Assembly (NCBI RefSeq): GCF_033807715.1
Contig: NC_084599.1
Location: 12,773,125 to 12,837,124, forward strand
Direction: 5' to 3'
DNA from: Cololabis saira
Taxonomy: Eukaryota > Chordata > Actinopteri > Beloniformes > Belonidae
DNA: 64,000 nt
The translations under genes and the position numbers were made by a program. Positions 1 to 14,267 of the stretch are shown piece by piece; positions within the stretch are counted from its first letter, which is position 1; each line of letters opens with the position of its first letter. A model generated the notes under the pieces. That model was not told the origin of the DNA, did no database searches, and saw only the letters and a program-made list of their open reading frames with translations.

Positions 1-228
1 TACAAGTTCCACTGGCCTCAAACCCCCAAGATGCCAATCTGATGACATTTGATGGGAAGCAAGTGTAATGCCCAAAGACCCTACAAACCTTCAGGGCTCA
101 AAGGATCTATTGTGAGGATCTAATGACCTGTTACCAGATACTGCAGGACGGCCTCAGGCCGTCTTTGTCCATGCGCTGACTGTTCGCAGCTTCATAACGT
201 CTAACCAGTACTGCGTTTCCTCCGACAG
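1..228 (+). other. slc25a42: slc25a42 intron (3' part)
   Basis: This stretch precedes the first visible slc25a42 exon and ends in an acceptor, TCCGACAG, at 221-228. It is ordinary unique sequence with no open frame homologous to the carrier, so the earlier exons (start codon, first repeat, most of the second repeat) lie left of the window. Confidence 0.8.
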
Positions 229-823
229 GTACAGTAATATCATGCATGTCTTTGTGCGCATCTCCCAAGAGGAAGGTGTGAAAACACTTTACAGAGGCTT
301 CACCCCCACCATCCTGGGTGTCATCCCATATGCAGGGATCACATTCTTCACTTATGAGACCCTCAAAAAACTACACGCAGGTAAAGACCCCACTCTTCTT
401 CTTTTCCTGTCAGACTTTGGTTCACTTGAGTCAACATTTGAAATGCTTAATGTCTTTGCCCTATTTACCATTTCTCCCATTATCTGTCTCACTGTAGAGA
501 AGACGAAGCGATCACAGCCTTACCCTTACGAGCGCTTGGTGTTCGGTGCTTGTGCGGGCCTGATCGGACAGTCTGCTTCGTACCCGCTGGACATTGTTCG
601 ACGGCGCATGCAAACAGCCGGCGTAACCGGCTCATCTTACGTGACGATTCTAGGGACAATGCGTCACATTGCATCGCAGGAAGGACTCATACGTGGGCTG
701 TACAAAGGCCTGAGCATGAACTGGGTCAAAGGGCCCATCGCAGTGGGGATTAGCTTCACCACATTTGATATCACGCACGACCTCATGATGAAGCTGCATC
801 AGATGGGTTTTTTTATTCACTGA
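229..823 (+). CDS. slc25a42: SLC25A42, mitochondrial CoA/PAP carrier (last two coding exons)
   Basis: Partial gene, join(229..380, 498..823), about 158 residues. The product is an inner-membrane solute carrier of the SLC25 family. SLC25A42 is known to bring coenzyme A and adenosine 3',5'-diphosphate into the matrix in exchange for adenine nucleotides. The first exon here runs [16 protein letters not shown] to [10 protein letters not shown] and holds the end of carrier repeat 2. The second holds repeat 3, with the signature [13 protein letters not shown], the [20 protein letters not shown] segment and a stop at 821-823. These segments match vertebrate SLC25A42 almost residue for residue, which separates it from other carriers. 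Splice sites are GTAAAG at 381 and CTGTAG ending at 497. Continuous translation across 381-497 is intron read-through and should be removed. The short tail after the last helix ([12 protein letters not shown]) is variable in the family. Upstream exons are outside the window. Confidence 0.95.
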
Positions 824-1787
824 TTCAGGTGGGAGCCCGAGGGGGGAAACGAGAAGCGTTGATGAGCCTGGCACAAAGGAGGAGGAGTGGGGGGGGGGTG
901 CTACAAGGTAGTAACAAGCCTTAGCGCTGTGCAGGACTGTCCCCCTGCACAGTCCTGACCCTTCACGTTGTGAGAGAGGAGGGTGAGCGGACAGAAGGTC
1001 TGTTGTACTCATGGAAACACAACCACAAACTTCTTTCTTTCTCTGCTAATAAACGGTTAGTGTTTACTGTCATAGGGAGTGAGGATACAACAGAAGAAGT
1101 GGTTTTACATTGCAGTTTAAGCAATCAACTCTCATGAAATCATCCCAGCATCAGGAAGGCTAAAATGATGGCAAAGGGAAACGTTTTTAATCCTAGCACT
1201 TTATCGTTTCACTTTATCACATCAACAGAGACGGTCTTTTTTTAATCATTTTAAACTGAAGAGAAACTTTAGTTAGCTTTTTTTTTTCTTATAATTGTGT
1301 TTTCTTTTCAGCAGATAATGTGTAACTAAAGGGTGATTAATGCAATATTTAGGTTTCATGATCGTGCCAATGTGGTTCAAGTTGAGAGAGTGAATATTTG
1401 TGGGTTGGTGATCATGTCAGCAGGACTGCACGGTTTCACCGTCCATCCAGCGCTCTAGCGCGGTAAAATTATAGTACTTATAATGTTTGATAAGTTGGAC
1501 TTAAGTTTATGATGAATAAATCAATATATAAAAATATATTTCAGGGTTTGTTTTATGTACATATTGAGATGTCTTTTTCTTTTTTTTAACCTGTGCTCAC
1601 ATTGTTGTACGGATTCTCACATTGCTGTCACCTGCTTGTACAGCATTGTTTAACTCACTCATGATTTTCATGTGAAATTAGGAGAAATTAAAAATTTTTC
1701 CAACAGTTTGCACCTCAAAGGTAAAGTTTGTCCAAAGATGTCAGTTGATGGTTTGGCTTTGCAATAAAGTTTCCATTAACAAGCTCG
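824..1787 (+). other. slc25a42: slc25a42 3'UTR with polyadenylation signals
   Basis: The stretch after the stop codon has no coding potential and is increasingly AT-rich. AATAAA hexamers occur near 1047 and at 1763-1768 (GCAATAAAG). The second is followed by a GT-rich stretch (GTGAGTCCTTTTGTCC) about 30 bases on, as expected of a cleavage site, so I place the transcript end near 1785. A G-run at 890-898 is the only low-complexity part. The end point is inferred from motifs alone. Confidence 0.5.
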
Positions 1788-2175
1788 AGTAGTGAGTCCT
1801 TTTGTCCACTTGAGGGGGCTGAGTGACAGGAGAAATACTGGCACTCTCCGTAGGATGAAAGAGCATCTAAAATGTGACATTAGAACTGAAATGGAAGTGG
1901 TTGTAGTCATTAATTGCTGTGTGGGTTGTTTTAAAAAATTAAAATAAAATAAAAAAACCCGCTATTTGGTTAATTGCATCATATTATTAGCATAATTTCC
2001 AGTTTTAAATTTTAGAATAATTTTAATAGTGCCATTTTTTACGGAGGTTAAAACATAGATCAGAAGAGAGAGAGAATTAGAAAAGAAACAGATCAGGCGA
2101 GAATATCAAACAGCAGATGATCATGAGATAACAACACTGCGTCCGTCGGTTCAGCGTCAGCTGTCCCGCTTTCCT

Positions 2176-2190
2176 CCACTAGATGGCGGC
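2176..2190 (+). promoter_or_regulatory. CTCF-like core motif
   Basis: CCACTAGATGGCGGC fits the vertebrate CTCF core (CCASYAGRKGGCRS) at every position, in the forward orientation. It sits about 400 bases beyond the slc25a42 3' end, at the left border of the gene-free interval, a natural place for an insulator. The rest of 1790-2920 is AT-rich sequence in which I see nothing else. Confidence 0.45.
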
Positions 2191-2926
2191 ATGGAGCAGC
2201 TCCTGCAGGGCCCTGCTGGACCTTCATGCAGCTTGTTTGGGTCTGTTCACCTCATGGCCTGAACTTGACCTGCCTTTTATTCAAAGAGACGCTTTTCATA
2301 TCATTGTCTTTGTTTTGTCTTTCTTTAAGGCTGACTTGGCATCAATAATATCCTGAGTTTCATTCCTATTTTAAAGGCACTGTTCTGTACCAGAGATAAA
2401 TGTGCTGAAATCAAAGTATCAATATATGACACAAGGGTAAATTACAAACTGTAATGTTGCATAAATTATTTATAAATTGTATTTATTAGATGCACTTTTT
2501 GTGGTTTGAACATGATGAGGGACAAGTCACTGAGAAGTAAGATGAAGGAAAGTATCAAAGTTGTGATCTTTCTTTCATGTGCTGTTTGGTACTACATGGT
2601 TGATTAAAATGTATCTTATTTTGTTACAGTCGATTCTCCCCTGGGGGCGAGCTGGGGGTCAACTTTGATTATACAAGAGTAAGGTGCCCACAGAGATCTG
2701 GAAATTAAAATAAAAACAAATAAAGAATAAAACATGGCCCTATGCTTCTTATTTGTTTTATTAATATGTGTAATATTAATATGTGTAATATGTGTATTAA
2801 TGTGTGTTTGTAACGAGATTATGGTAACTAAGTAACCTATTAGAACGCTAGGATCTGATATGATGTTGATTGTTATTTTATACCTTTCCCTTTATTTAAA
2901 CTGCACTTGCTGCTAGCCTTATTATT

Positions 2927-3003
2927 GATGTAAAGCACTTTGAGCTACAATTCTTGTATGAAATGTGCTATACAAATAAAGTTTTATTATTATTATTATA
3001 TAA
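2927..3003 (+). mobile_element. L2-like LINE 3' tail
   Basis: The segment reads GTAAAGCACTTTGAGCTAC, then a short spacer, then TGCTATACAAATAAAGTTTT and an ATT-repeat. This is the typical 3' end of teleost L2/CR1-type LINEs (stem plus short tandem tail). Only the tail is recognisable, so it is a 5'-truncated copy. A related tail closes the LINE ending at about 60005. Confidence 0.6.
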
Positions 3004-3359
3004 TATTTTTATATTAAACTATGTTTATAGGTATTTTAAAATAAATTATTCTCATCTCAGTTTCTATTACAAATCTGTTCAAACAAGCAGCAGGTAAGTG
3101 TTACCCAATAGTGTTTAGTGTGTTTTCCTTGTCTTGTCCTATTTTAGTGCACCAGCTAGTGAGCATGAGCCTCAGCACATCTGAATCACACAAGAGTGTG
3201 TGTGCCAAGTCTGTCGCATTGATGATGGCCTTATTCACCGCCCGAAACAGCTTCGGCAGCAGCGGCGTGTCTTCTCCTGAACTTCCCAGCTCATGATGGA
3301 GCGTCCATGCCCACCCTCTGTCTCACCATCCTCGCTACCTTTGTGACCTTGACTGTGAA

Positions 3360-3640
3360 TTATGGGATACCCTGCCACCCTACGGTGTGCAACCGCCCAG
3401 CCTGGTGTTGCAACAGTCGAAACAATGCGAGTGGGTGGGTAATACGGGCTGAGGGCGGGTGCCTGAGAGAGGCAGAAGGATGATGAGAAGGAGGAGGAGG
3501 GGTGGAAAGAGGCTCCTTGAAGGCGCTGTTGCCATAGGTAACCTGGATCCGTGCCAGGAGAGGAGAGAGGGCTATTTGCATGTATTCAAATCTCGCATGA
3601 ATTATTCACTTCCAAGCCTCTGCTGGAGTGAGAGTAGACA
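3360..3640 (+). promoter_or_regulatory. Candidate regulatory block with palindromic RFX X-box
   Basis: Positions 3528-3542 read GTTGCCATAGGTAAC, two inverted RFX half sites with a 3-base spacer. An octamer-like TATTTGCATG lies about 30 bases downstream and homeobox-type ATTATT cores follow. The block is GC-balanced, unlike its AT-rich surroundings. The small open frames on both strands have no recognisable homology. Function is inferred from motifs only. Around it, 3004-3359 and 3641-4480 show nothing recognisable. Confidence 0.35.
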
Positions 3641-4480
3641 ATAGCGGTCCACATGTACACACAAATGCACAATAAATCCTCTAAAGAGGACACTAAAATC
3701 TACCTTTTTGGTGCACTGGAGCACAGCCTCGTGAGGTGTGACAAAGGTGAGGAGGTTACAGGGAGAGGAGCCCGGGAGTAAAATCAGTCACAGAGCTCGA
3801 TCAGGTTTAAAAATGTTAAAACAGTGACTGATGTGGTGATATCAGTTTATCTCATATAAACGCGGTCAGTCCAGTGGAGGCCCTGCTTACCGAAAGCACT
3901 GCTGATGACGTAATCGCATATGGGCGCTATTTGACTTAAGTAGGCATATGGCCTTTGATTAAAAACAAACATGTTCACACTCAGTGTGATTCTCCACTCA
4001 GTGCCTGCTCTCCATCAGTGTCCCCAAGGAAGTTTTAATAAATTCAGTGGTATTAAAATGCCTTGAAAAATGTTTTATCTAACATAAAAGGGCTTGTAAG
4101 CACTTCTGTGTAAAATACCTCTTGAAAAATAAAGTAAAAGAAAGGAAAAATATGAAACGGTTGAAACAATTGCCAATCATGGTGCAGTTACTGTAAAATG
4201 TAAATGCTGTAAAGCCACCCGTGTATACTTAGTGATATTTACAAGACTGTAGGATTGTCACCCCCTCATGCTGAAACTCTCTACACTCCCTCTCCCCACT
4301 GCTCCGTCTTGTTAATTTTATAAGATCCAGCATATTGCCACTTATCAGCTGGCAGTGTTGTAAAAGCTCTGAGGTCAGTGCATTACTGGGCTGCTGGGCT
4401 CCTCTCTTCCATTAGAGGGAGTGTTCAGGCTGAGCTGGCCTTCGCTCAATCAAACGCAGGCTCCAAGCACAGAGGAGAGG

Positions 4481-4481
<1 letters not shown>

Positions 4482-4554
<73 letters not shown>
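4482..4554. repeat. (CA)n microsatellite
   Basis: An uninterrupted dinucleotide tract of 73 bases. Open frames across it are poly-(Thr-His) or poly-(Cys-Val) artefacts. Confidence 0.98.
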
Positions 4555-4556
<2 letters not shown>

Positions 4557-5684
4557 ACAAATGGAGACTCTTTCTATCCTCATTTGTGAAACGTGCGCAT
4601 AAATATTGGAAACTGAACGCATACATGCGCTTGTTACAGCAGGCCTCCCTCTTTTCACACTTTCAAGCCTGCAGGCGGTAAACACCTTCATTTGCATGTG
4701 GCGTTTGCAGTAAGGGGAATAAATACGAAGGTGCTGCAGATGACATTTTCCCCACTTGGCATTTAAACAGACTTTAACACCAAATGAATTGTAGCTTCCT
4801 CCAAACTCTGGATGAGGTGAAACAGATGAGAGGTGCAGCTCAAGCCAGCAGGCGAGAATAAGGATGCGACTGATTTAATAGAGATGCCAAAATAAAATAA
4901 AATAAAAAGTTGTGTTGCTTGGAACGTGACATTATTCAGCCAGGAAATAAGGCTGATTTTATGTCACTGATTTTCGAGGTGTTTCCAGGATCACAGGACT
5001 TTAAGCATGAGCATTAATGTAAAAACATATATGCTTTTTCTTTCAAATAAAATACTTTAGTTATTATGATATAGGCTGCAACCTTTCTTTCCTTTTATAC
5101 CCTTTTACAGTCTGAAAGGAGTGCTAACATGAAGGGATTGCTTCTTAATGTTCTATAAAAGCATTTGTGGTTGAAATACGGTGCATTTCATTGTCTGCAG
5201 TGATTAAATCGTGAACTTTTGATGTCAGCAATCCTGGTGGTTTGTTTGTCCGTGTAACCTTCTTGTTCAGGCCTCTAATAAGAAAGAGGCACCCCGCTTT
5301 GCTTTCAGTGATTGTGTGCCCATTTAAAAATATGTATGTATTTCTTGTGCGGGAGCGGCGTCTTGGGAGGGTGGGTGTGTGGTGGGTGGACAGCCAAAGG
5401 AGAAGCCTCTGACAGACTTTGCATGAGAAAGGCCGGGGTCCTGTGAACCTTCTGCTCCCTCTGTCCACATTCAAAGGCGTCGCTGCAGTTAGCATGGCCA
5501 ACTAAGATCCAAGTTCTTGGACTTTTTTAATGCAGTCCACCCACTCCCTCCCTCTCCTGCCCGCCTCCCCCACTAACCCATGTCCTGATCCCACATGACA
5601 AACTTTCAACTTGCTCCTCTGTGGGTGCTGAGAGCAGAGACTGCAGGAGGACCACCAAGTTCAGGGAAGCCCCGTGTGCACATG

Positions 5685-7860
<2,176 letters not shown>

Positions 7861-7862
7861 CC

Positions 7863-7865
<3 letters not shown>

Positions 7866-7904
<39 letters not shown>
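7866..7904. repeat. (CA)n microsatellite
   Basis: About 19 uninterrupted CA units, followed by a short imperfect CA/TA/CG tail. The stretch 7905-9925 carries no recognisable gene: it is G-rich at 7980-8160 and AT-rich after 8400. Confidence 0.95.
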
Positions 7905-7910
<6 letters not shown>

Positions 7911-9925
7911 CACAGGTCTCCCTTTTTTATGCCGGCCTGACCACCGAGGCTCGTCTGGTCATCATTTCAGGTCAGAACCAGTGGGATGGGAGGCAGGGGG
8001 CAGGAGAGTCTGGCCTGAGCTAAGGGACAGTGTTGTCGGGGGAGCGTGGGGAGCGTGGGGAGGGGGCTGGAGGGGAGAAGTGAGCCCATTTCAGCCAGCG
8101 CAGTGGAGCACACTGGGGGCACTGGAGCATCGTCTCCGCTGGCTGTTGGGGGGAAAACAAAAGGAGGTGTGATCGCCACAAAAAATAGAACCTGTGTGTG
8201 TGGCACGGTTATGAATGTGTATCATTGTTCAGAGTTTCCTTCAGCTCCAGCAACTCCCTTCATCACCCCTGCTGCTCACACACAAAGGCACCTAATTGAC
8301 ACTACAGATATAGGCCACTACAGTTTAACTGTTCCTCCAAACCTTCAGCCGCTGCCGGATTAATCCGTGTATTTCCACATCCTGCACATTGTACATCCTG
8401 TGTAGAGGAAACAAACCGCTGATATTCTGAATATATGTAGTATGATATTGAAAATAATAGCATGAATAATATTATAATATTTTAAATAATAGCATGAAAA
8501 CAAATAAAAGAATTAACCGGACATAATTAACAGTTAACTTTCTCTGTTAGACTTCTTTTATAAATATATATATATATTCAAAACAAATATGTAATATGTA
8601 TTTAAATTGCTATTACAGCTGGCGTTCATTGAAATGTCACCCAGACGAGGTCAACAAATATGAAGCAAATAGAAATAAATTATATGAACCTTTGGATAGA
8701 GAGAGGTAAAATCAAATTCTTAAGTCCAGCTCTTTTCATCACATTACTGGACTAAAAGTAAATTAAAAAGTATCACCGGGCTTATTTGTTCTGTATAAGA
8801 GTATAACATTTAAATACAAACATTACAGAAATGTACAGAAACTATATAAACAGAGAAGGAAAAAAACAACTGAGGCGGTTTTTAATTTCAAAATCTCGTG
8901 CACTTTATTTGAAATCTCAGAACAAAGCAAAGACTGTTTTTAAATGAAATAGTTCATTACAGAATGAAAGTAATTATCTGCATCTCATGCTCCAAACAAG
9001 AAAACAAGAACATTTTTTTAACTGTAGCTCACTCGTATTTAGATATTTTTTCAGTCACACTTTATGTAAAGTTTACTGAGAAAGAAAATAAAACAGAAAC
9101 AAATTGGGAAAATTTTATCGGACAAGTTTACTTTACAGTTTACACAACTCCTAATTTAACAGAACCTCCAAACATACCTTTTTGAAGCAGCTTTGACTTA
9201 CCTGTTTTCAAAGTCCGGGGACCAGATGAACAACAATATAACGATGTGTCTGAGTGTTCATGCAGGTGTGGAGGTGGCATTTTATCTTTTGTGGTCAGGG
9301 CTGAGCATGTTCAAAGAAACTGGCTACAGGCGGCGTGTGTTTCGTTGTTCAAGGCCCAAGGGTGGGATCACTGCTTTTCATCCACATGGTAGATATTTCA
9401 AAGACTGCATCTGAGAAAACACAAGCATAGAAAAAGGAGAGTTCAGTAAAGGAATGAACCTGCAAATTGTGCTTTTAGTTCGGCTGTGTTGTACCGATTC
9501 TGGATACATTTAAGTAAATGCTGACAGATCTTTATGAAAAGAAAGGGATGAGCCCACATGCAGAGCAGTTTCCACCACGTGAGCACAATGCATACATCCA
9601 GGAAGAATGACGTTTGGCCGTGTCATCATCATAACGTCACGCCGAGCCGTTAATGTTTACAGGAGGGGGAGTGTGTTTGTTTGTGCGCATATCAGCTGTC
9701 TGCATCCATGGTGTGCATGACCCCTGAGCTAGCAGACAGTCATGGTTCAAAGGTCGGGGTAGATCCTGTCTGGGCCTCCTGGCTGACCCCAGTGCCTGCA
9801 GCACAAACACATACACAAAAACTGGGGGCTCCATTGAAGGAAGGGGGATGGGTAGTCCCCCTGCCAGACTAATATCACCTTTGGGATTAGGATCCAGACA
9901 GAAATACATTGACCCCAAACATGCT

Positions 9926-9951
9926 CACACACACACACACACACACACACA
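9926..9951. repeat. (CA)n microsatellite
   Basis: Thirteen CA units. The following stretch, 9952-10367, is unremarkable. Confidence 0.9.
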
Positions 9952-10367
9952 TGCACACGCATGCTGCTTCAGTTGCCAGATCTGCTTGGTCATAAAACAG
10001 GACTTGGCTGTGCAGCATGATGCAGAGAGGAGCAGAGGTGCTGAGTCTGGGAGGACCGTCTAATTATCTTTGGGCGCTGAGTTAAAGAGGGTAGTGGAGG
10101 AGACTGGGGAGGTTCAAGCGTCATCATGGTGAACAGGAAAAGAGGCTAATACATTGCGAGGTGGCAACATGAGGCTGTTAATCTTGCAAGGAGGGGAGAA
10201 GAGGCCAGGGAACAAATCTGTAAGGCAGGCATAAGTGCAGATACAGTTTGCAATCAATGTTGTGTAAGTTAACCTTATGTTGAGTGTATTAACCATTTTA
10301 CAAATACAAGCTCACACAAACAACGTACATTATGTTAAACCATTATATATTTAACAAAAATGAAGCC

Positions 10368-10371
10368 AAAA

Positions 10372-10405
<34 letters not shown>

Positions 10406-10420
10406 TAATAATATATATAT

Positions 10421-10502
<82 letters not shown>
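10368..10502. repeat. Poly(A) followed by (TA)n
   Basis: A 22-base A run (10368-10389) leads directly into about 113 bases of TA repeat with two AATAAT interruptions. An A run before a dinucleotide tract can mark a decayed retroposon tail that seeded the microsatellite, but no retroposon body is recognisable upstream. Confidence 0.95.
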
Positions 10503-10504
<2 letters not shown>

Positions 10505-10660
10505 CATAGGATTTAAGAGGATAGATAGTAGCAAGGTGCTGCTAATTGTTAGCTCTAGATGAAGTGGTGGTCAGCCAGTGTGCAGACCTCTATAAAAAGG
10601 TATTTTGCCAGTTTGCCCTCCTGTCAGACAAAATAATTCTGATGTGCAATAACACTATGC

Positions 10661-10890
10661 TAAAAAGGGAAAGACATGAGCAATATTGGTTGAGAAGAAA
10701 GTGTTTTTAGACATCAAAATGGAAAGGGGCTATATAAAATGTACAAACATCTAGTGTTCAGTGTTCTGCAGTGAGAAAAAGGATTAGCAAGTGGAAAGCA
10801 TTCAAGACAGTTTGCAATTTTTCCCAGGATCATCTCAGCAAATGTACCCCAACATCTGACCTTGCAATACTAAGAGAAATGTTGGATTAA
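10661..10890 (+). mobile_element. Tc1/mariner-like transposase remnant
   Basis: Broken translation on the + strand gives fragments such as WKAFKTVCNFSQ, then KCTPTSDLAILREM. They resemble the DNA-binding region and following linker of Tc1-type transposases (an SGRPSKFTPRSDRAILRE-like segment). Preceding text (GGTTGAGAAGAAAGTG, then ACATCAAAATGGAAA) resembles the 5' part of the same gene. Frames are interrupted, no terminal repeats are visible, and the copy is dead and truncated. Confidence 0.45.
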
Positions 10891-10999
10891 AAAGGGGGTA
10901 TCAACTGTTGCACATGACTGTATATGCAATCTATACAGTATTCAGTGGGGGGTCATTTCTTCAATGTTTAATCATACAACAACAAGCATGTTGGGCGTA

Positions 11000-11105
11000 G
11001 TTAGGGTTTGCTGTGTTTCGTTGCCCAGCAACAGTTTTTCACATGAAGGAACTAGAGATTGAACTGCTGACCTTCCAAGTGGAGAACAACCACTCAACCC
11101 ACTAG
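11000..11105 (-). mobile_element. tRNA-type SINE head remnant
   Basis: Read on the minus strand, GCTAGTGGGTTGAGTGGTTG resembles a tRNA A-box region and GGTCAGCAGTTCAATCTC resembles a B box, about 30 bases apart. This is the spacing of tRNA-derived SINE promoters. The segment also holds a palindromic RFX-like site, GTTGCCCAGCAAC, at 11020-11032. No terminal duplication is visible. It could instead be a decayed tRNA pseudogene. Confidence 0.4.
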
Positions 11106-13379
11106 CGATCAATGCAAACAAAGATGCTGGGATATGTCAAGTATTGTAGCTCTTTAATTTAATCCAAATACTGATGTGGTTATACAAAGTCAGAGCCTGG
11201 AGCAACATCATCAGCATGCTAGAAGTTTGCAAAAAAAAAAAAAAAAAAAAAAACGACCCGAAGAGAAGAGGAACTGTAGGATTTCAGCCTCGAGTGAAAA
11301 AAAGGTCAAATTCAGAGGAGCTGATAGGCTTCTGCTACCGGGCCACTGGGAAAACTTCCTAAATAAGCCAGAGTGTTAAGCCTGCTAATCCCCTGTATTA
11401 TTGTAACATCTGTGAGGTCTAGAGCGGCTCTGCTAGTGATTACCGAGACAGATGTAAACAATATCCTGGCTGAAAAGGAGAGGAAGGAGCTTGGTTAAGT
11501 AAGAACCTGCTGTTAGGATCAGAACAGAAGATGGTTAGAATTTGGAGAATATAAAGCAGGTATGGTGGGATGATGTGTCAAGGGGGATAAGGGGGAGAGG
11601 GGAGGGGGGGTGATGAAAACCAAAGCAAAAGATGTAGCAACTGTGATTTTTGTAGAAAGATGTAAATAGAAAACAGAAAATGAGAAGAAAGAAAGTGGAG
11701 AACTGTATTAGAGTTAAACTGAGGGGGTGAAGAATGCAGGATGCCCGGGACCCCTGAACAGCCCAGAAAACTGGGGAGCAGCTATGGGTGCTAGCGGCGG
11801 GAGAGCAAATAGGGCACAGGGAACAGAGGGGGGATGGGGGAGACAACAAGAGGCTTGGAGGATGCTCTCCCCGCTCAATTCAGCTGTGGCCGTCCGTCCG
11901 ATATCCCATTAAGGTTTGGGACAGCTTTTGGGGAAAGAAGAGGGGAGCGTCACAGACTGGGGGGATAGGTGGAGGGGAAGTGAATGGGAGGCTGCTTGCC
12001 TCTCCAGTTTGGCTAGCCATTAAATCCATGGGGGTTGTGTGTCTGCTTCTCTGCATACTAATTCCTTTTTTTTTTTTCTCCCCTTGAACGTGAGCATGGA
12101 AGAGGGCCGGGGGGAGTCAGGGGCAAGATGCCCCGATGAAGAGCAGTCAGGGAGACAGGTCCAATAGCCATTAGCCAGACTATTATTGTTATCCCTATGA
12201 AATTGGCATAGTTCTGTTTTAATTTATCAAATCTATTTATCTATTCTATTTTTAAAATATCTATATCGATTTTTAAAATACAAAAATAACAAACTATAAT
12301 TCAAGCTAGTCAATTTTGTCTTATGAACTGATTAATCCACTCGTAAAAAAAAAAAAAAAAAAAGTCCTAACAGTCTTTTTGTACTCCCCCATCCGCAGGA
12401 CTGTAAAACAAAGCCCCCTTTTCAGACGAAGCTGTTCTCACTAGAGTGTAATCTATATACACTATTTAATAATCCACAAGCAAAAAATGGTCAGAACTCA
12501 GATCTAAACCACCGCTGTCAGATAACCGTGCGCAGTGACCCGATTTTCTGAGACACAATGATGCAAACGCAACATCGGCAAACGTGCTGCAACATCGGTA
12601 TACAGTAAAACAAATCAGTAGCAGCTAATGTCATCCGTCAGAATCTTGTTTCCGTTGCGTGTTGAGCGAGTAGACAGAGAGTATGCTTTGTGTATGTGAA
12701 ACCTGGCTGATTGCCACGGGAATCTGTGTGTGTGGGTCGTTCAAGGGCCCTGCGAGAAGCGGAGCGGACAGCCTGGCAGGGTGATGGTTGAGTCTGGTGA
12801 TGCAGGCAGACAGTTTAATGACAGTCCTCACCCCTGAACACACAGACCTGTGAGCGCCTGGCATGCTCGCAGATGAACTCACACGGTATGACACATGAGC
12901 ATATATGTGTGATCTATGGTGTGCTGTTTTGTGCACGAGACGCATGGCCTGGTGAAAATGAAAGAGGAAAAAAAAATATTTCTATTTATAGCCTCGGATA
13001 AAACAACTTGGCTACAAATAGTTTCCAAGTACTTCTTTGGAAATGTCGTAATATGTTTTCATTTAGAGCTTGTTCTTCACATTTGAGGATTCCAAACAGT
13101 GCTTCGAGCTGTCATTAGGAATAGCTAATTAAAAATAGTAGTGGTGGCTGCTAGTCGTGTTTGCAGAGGAGTGGTGAGAAAGTAGGAAAACTTTTCCAAG
13201 GGCTCAACAGTAGCTGGGCTCTTTGTGCTTTTATTGTCTGCTAAGTTGTGCCTGGCCATGGCTTTGCATCTTATTCAGCGAGACTTGTTCGGGTCTGGAC
13301 TTGAATTTGGTACCCAAACAAAGACATAGAGCCACCTCATTAAAAAAACATGTCATTGGATCAGGCCTGGGCTGAATTG
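11106..13379. other. Intergenic stretch, purine-rich in part
   Basis: Contains A runs at 11231-11253 and 12345-12363, and a strongly purine-rich block at about 11570-11990 on the + strand. Open frames here are short and shared between frames and strands, without homology. I see no gene or transposon. Confidence 0.5.
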
Positions 13380-13900
13380 TGTGATTTTCCCTCCTACCAT
13401 AAGTGACCGTGACTGCGCGCTGGGCTGAATGAGAGGCCGAGTGGAGGCCTGCCCACGGAGCGCCGCGCCGCTTTCCTATGGGAACCTCCCCCCTCTCAGA
13501 GGGAGCGGGGGGTGAGCACATCTAAAGCTTTGTTGGTCTGTTAACACAGATTTATAAAATGACTCTATGGAGTCAGCTAATGAAAACCACAGCCCCAGCA
13601 TTTCTTCTGACAGAAGGAGATTGTGTAAATTAAAATTGGACAGTAGAATGAAGGAAATCCAAATAAAATGCACGCTATCTGGGATGAGTTGTGGCGCACA
13701 TGTAAAGAGGCTTTATTGGGTGTGTGTCTGCATAATTGGTTCAGCATGCTGCATATCTCAACATGAGTGGAGCGTTGGGCTCCCAAGTGCAGCAGCCACC
13801 GGGATGAAAATGCATGCACATGCTTCGCCTCTCTCTCCCTTTCCTTTCCCCTCGCGCCATGCACAAGCAGCGAGGACCCCGTCCTCGCCGTCTTATTGCT
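13380..13900. promoter_or_regulatory. Candidate regulatory block
   Basis: A block with little simple repeat. It includes TCTGTTAACACAGATTTATA, CAGCTAATGAAAACCACAG, TTAAAATTGGACAG and CATAATTGGTTCAGC, a density of homeobox-like TAAT/ATTA and SOX-like cores typical of conserved vertebrate enhancers. No gene is recognisable and open frames overlap on both strands without homology. Conservation is a guess from texture. Confidence 0.25.
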
Positions 13901-14246
13901 GTCTGCTGTCTGCCTGATGAAAAAGCAAACCGACAAAGGGGGTCCACATGCCTAAAGGCAAGAAAACACACATTTCTAAACAGGAGCGACAGAAACATGA
14001 AGCGTGATGGGGAGGTGCTCAGACATGCCGTCAGGGATCCACCCGTCTGTGTGATTCACTGTCTTTTTTTTTTTTTTTTTTTTTAATGCTGTTATCCTGC
14101 TACATGAGAAAGTGTGACCGTTCGGCGTCTGTCACCACCCAGCAGAGGTGATGGTCTACGGGACTGCGAATGCACCAGAATACATTTGCACAAAGACTCT
14201 GGCATGTTGCCAGATGCACTGCTGAGAGAGCACAAGCCCATGATTG

Positions 14247-14267
14247 CCCCCCCCCCCCCCCCCCCCC
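14247..14267. repeat. Poly(C)/poly(G) run, 21 bp
   Basis: Twenty-one consecutive C residues. Homopolymers of C this long are unusual, and this is a G-quadruplex-capable run on the minus strand. A 21-base T run lies at 14064-14084. The stretch from 14270 to 16885 contains a short (TG)n at about 15590-15622 and no recognisable gene. Confidence 0.95.

Noticed and set aside
242..497. Single uninterrupted 193-residue frame for slc25a42 (242-823)
   Set aside because: Residues from the stretch 381-497 do not match the carrier family. GTAAAG and TGTAG splice sites bound it, so it is an in-frame intron.
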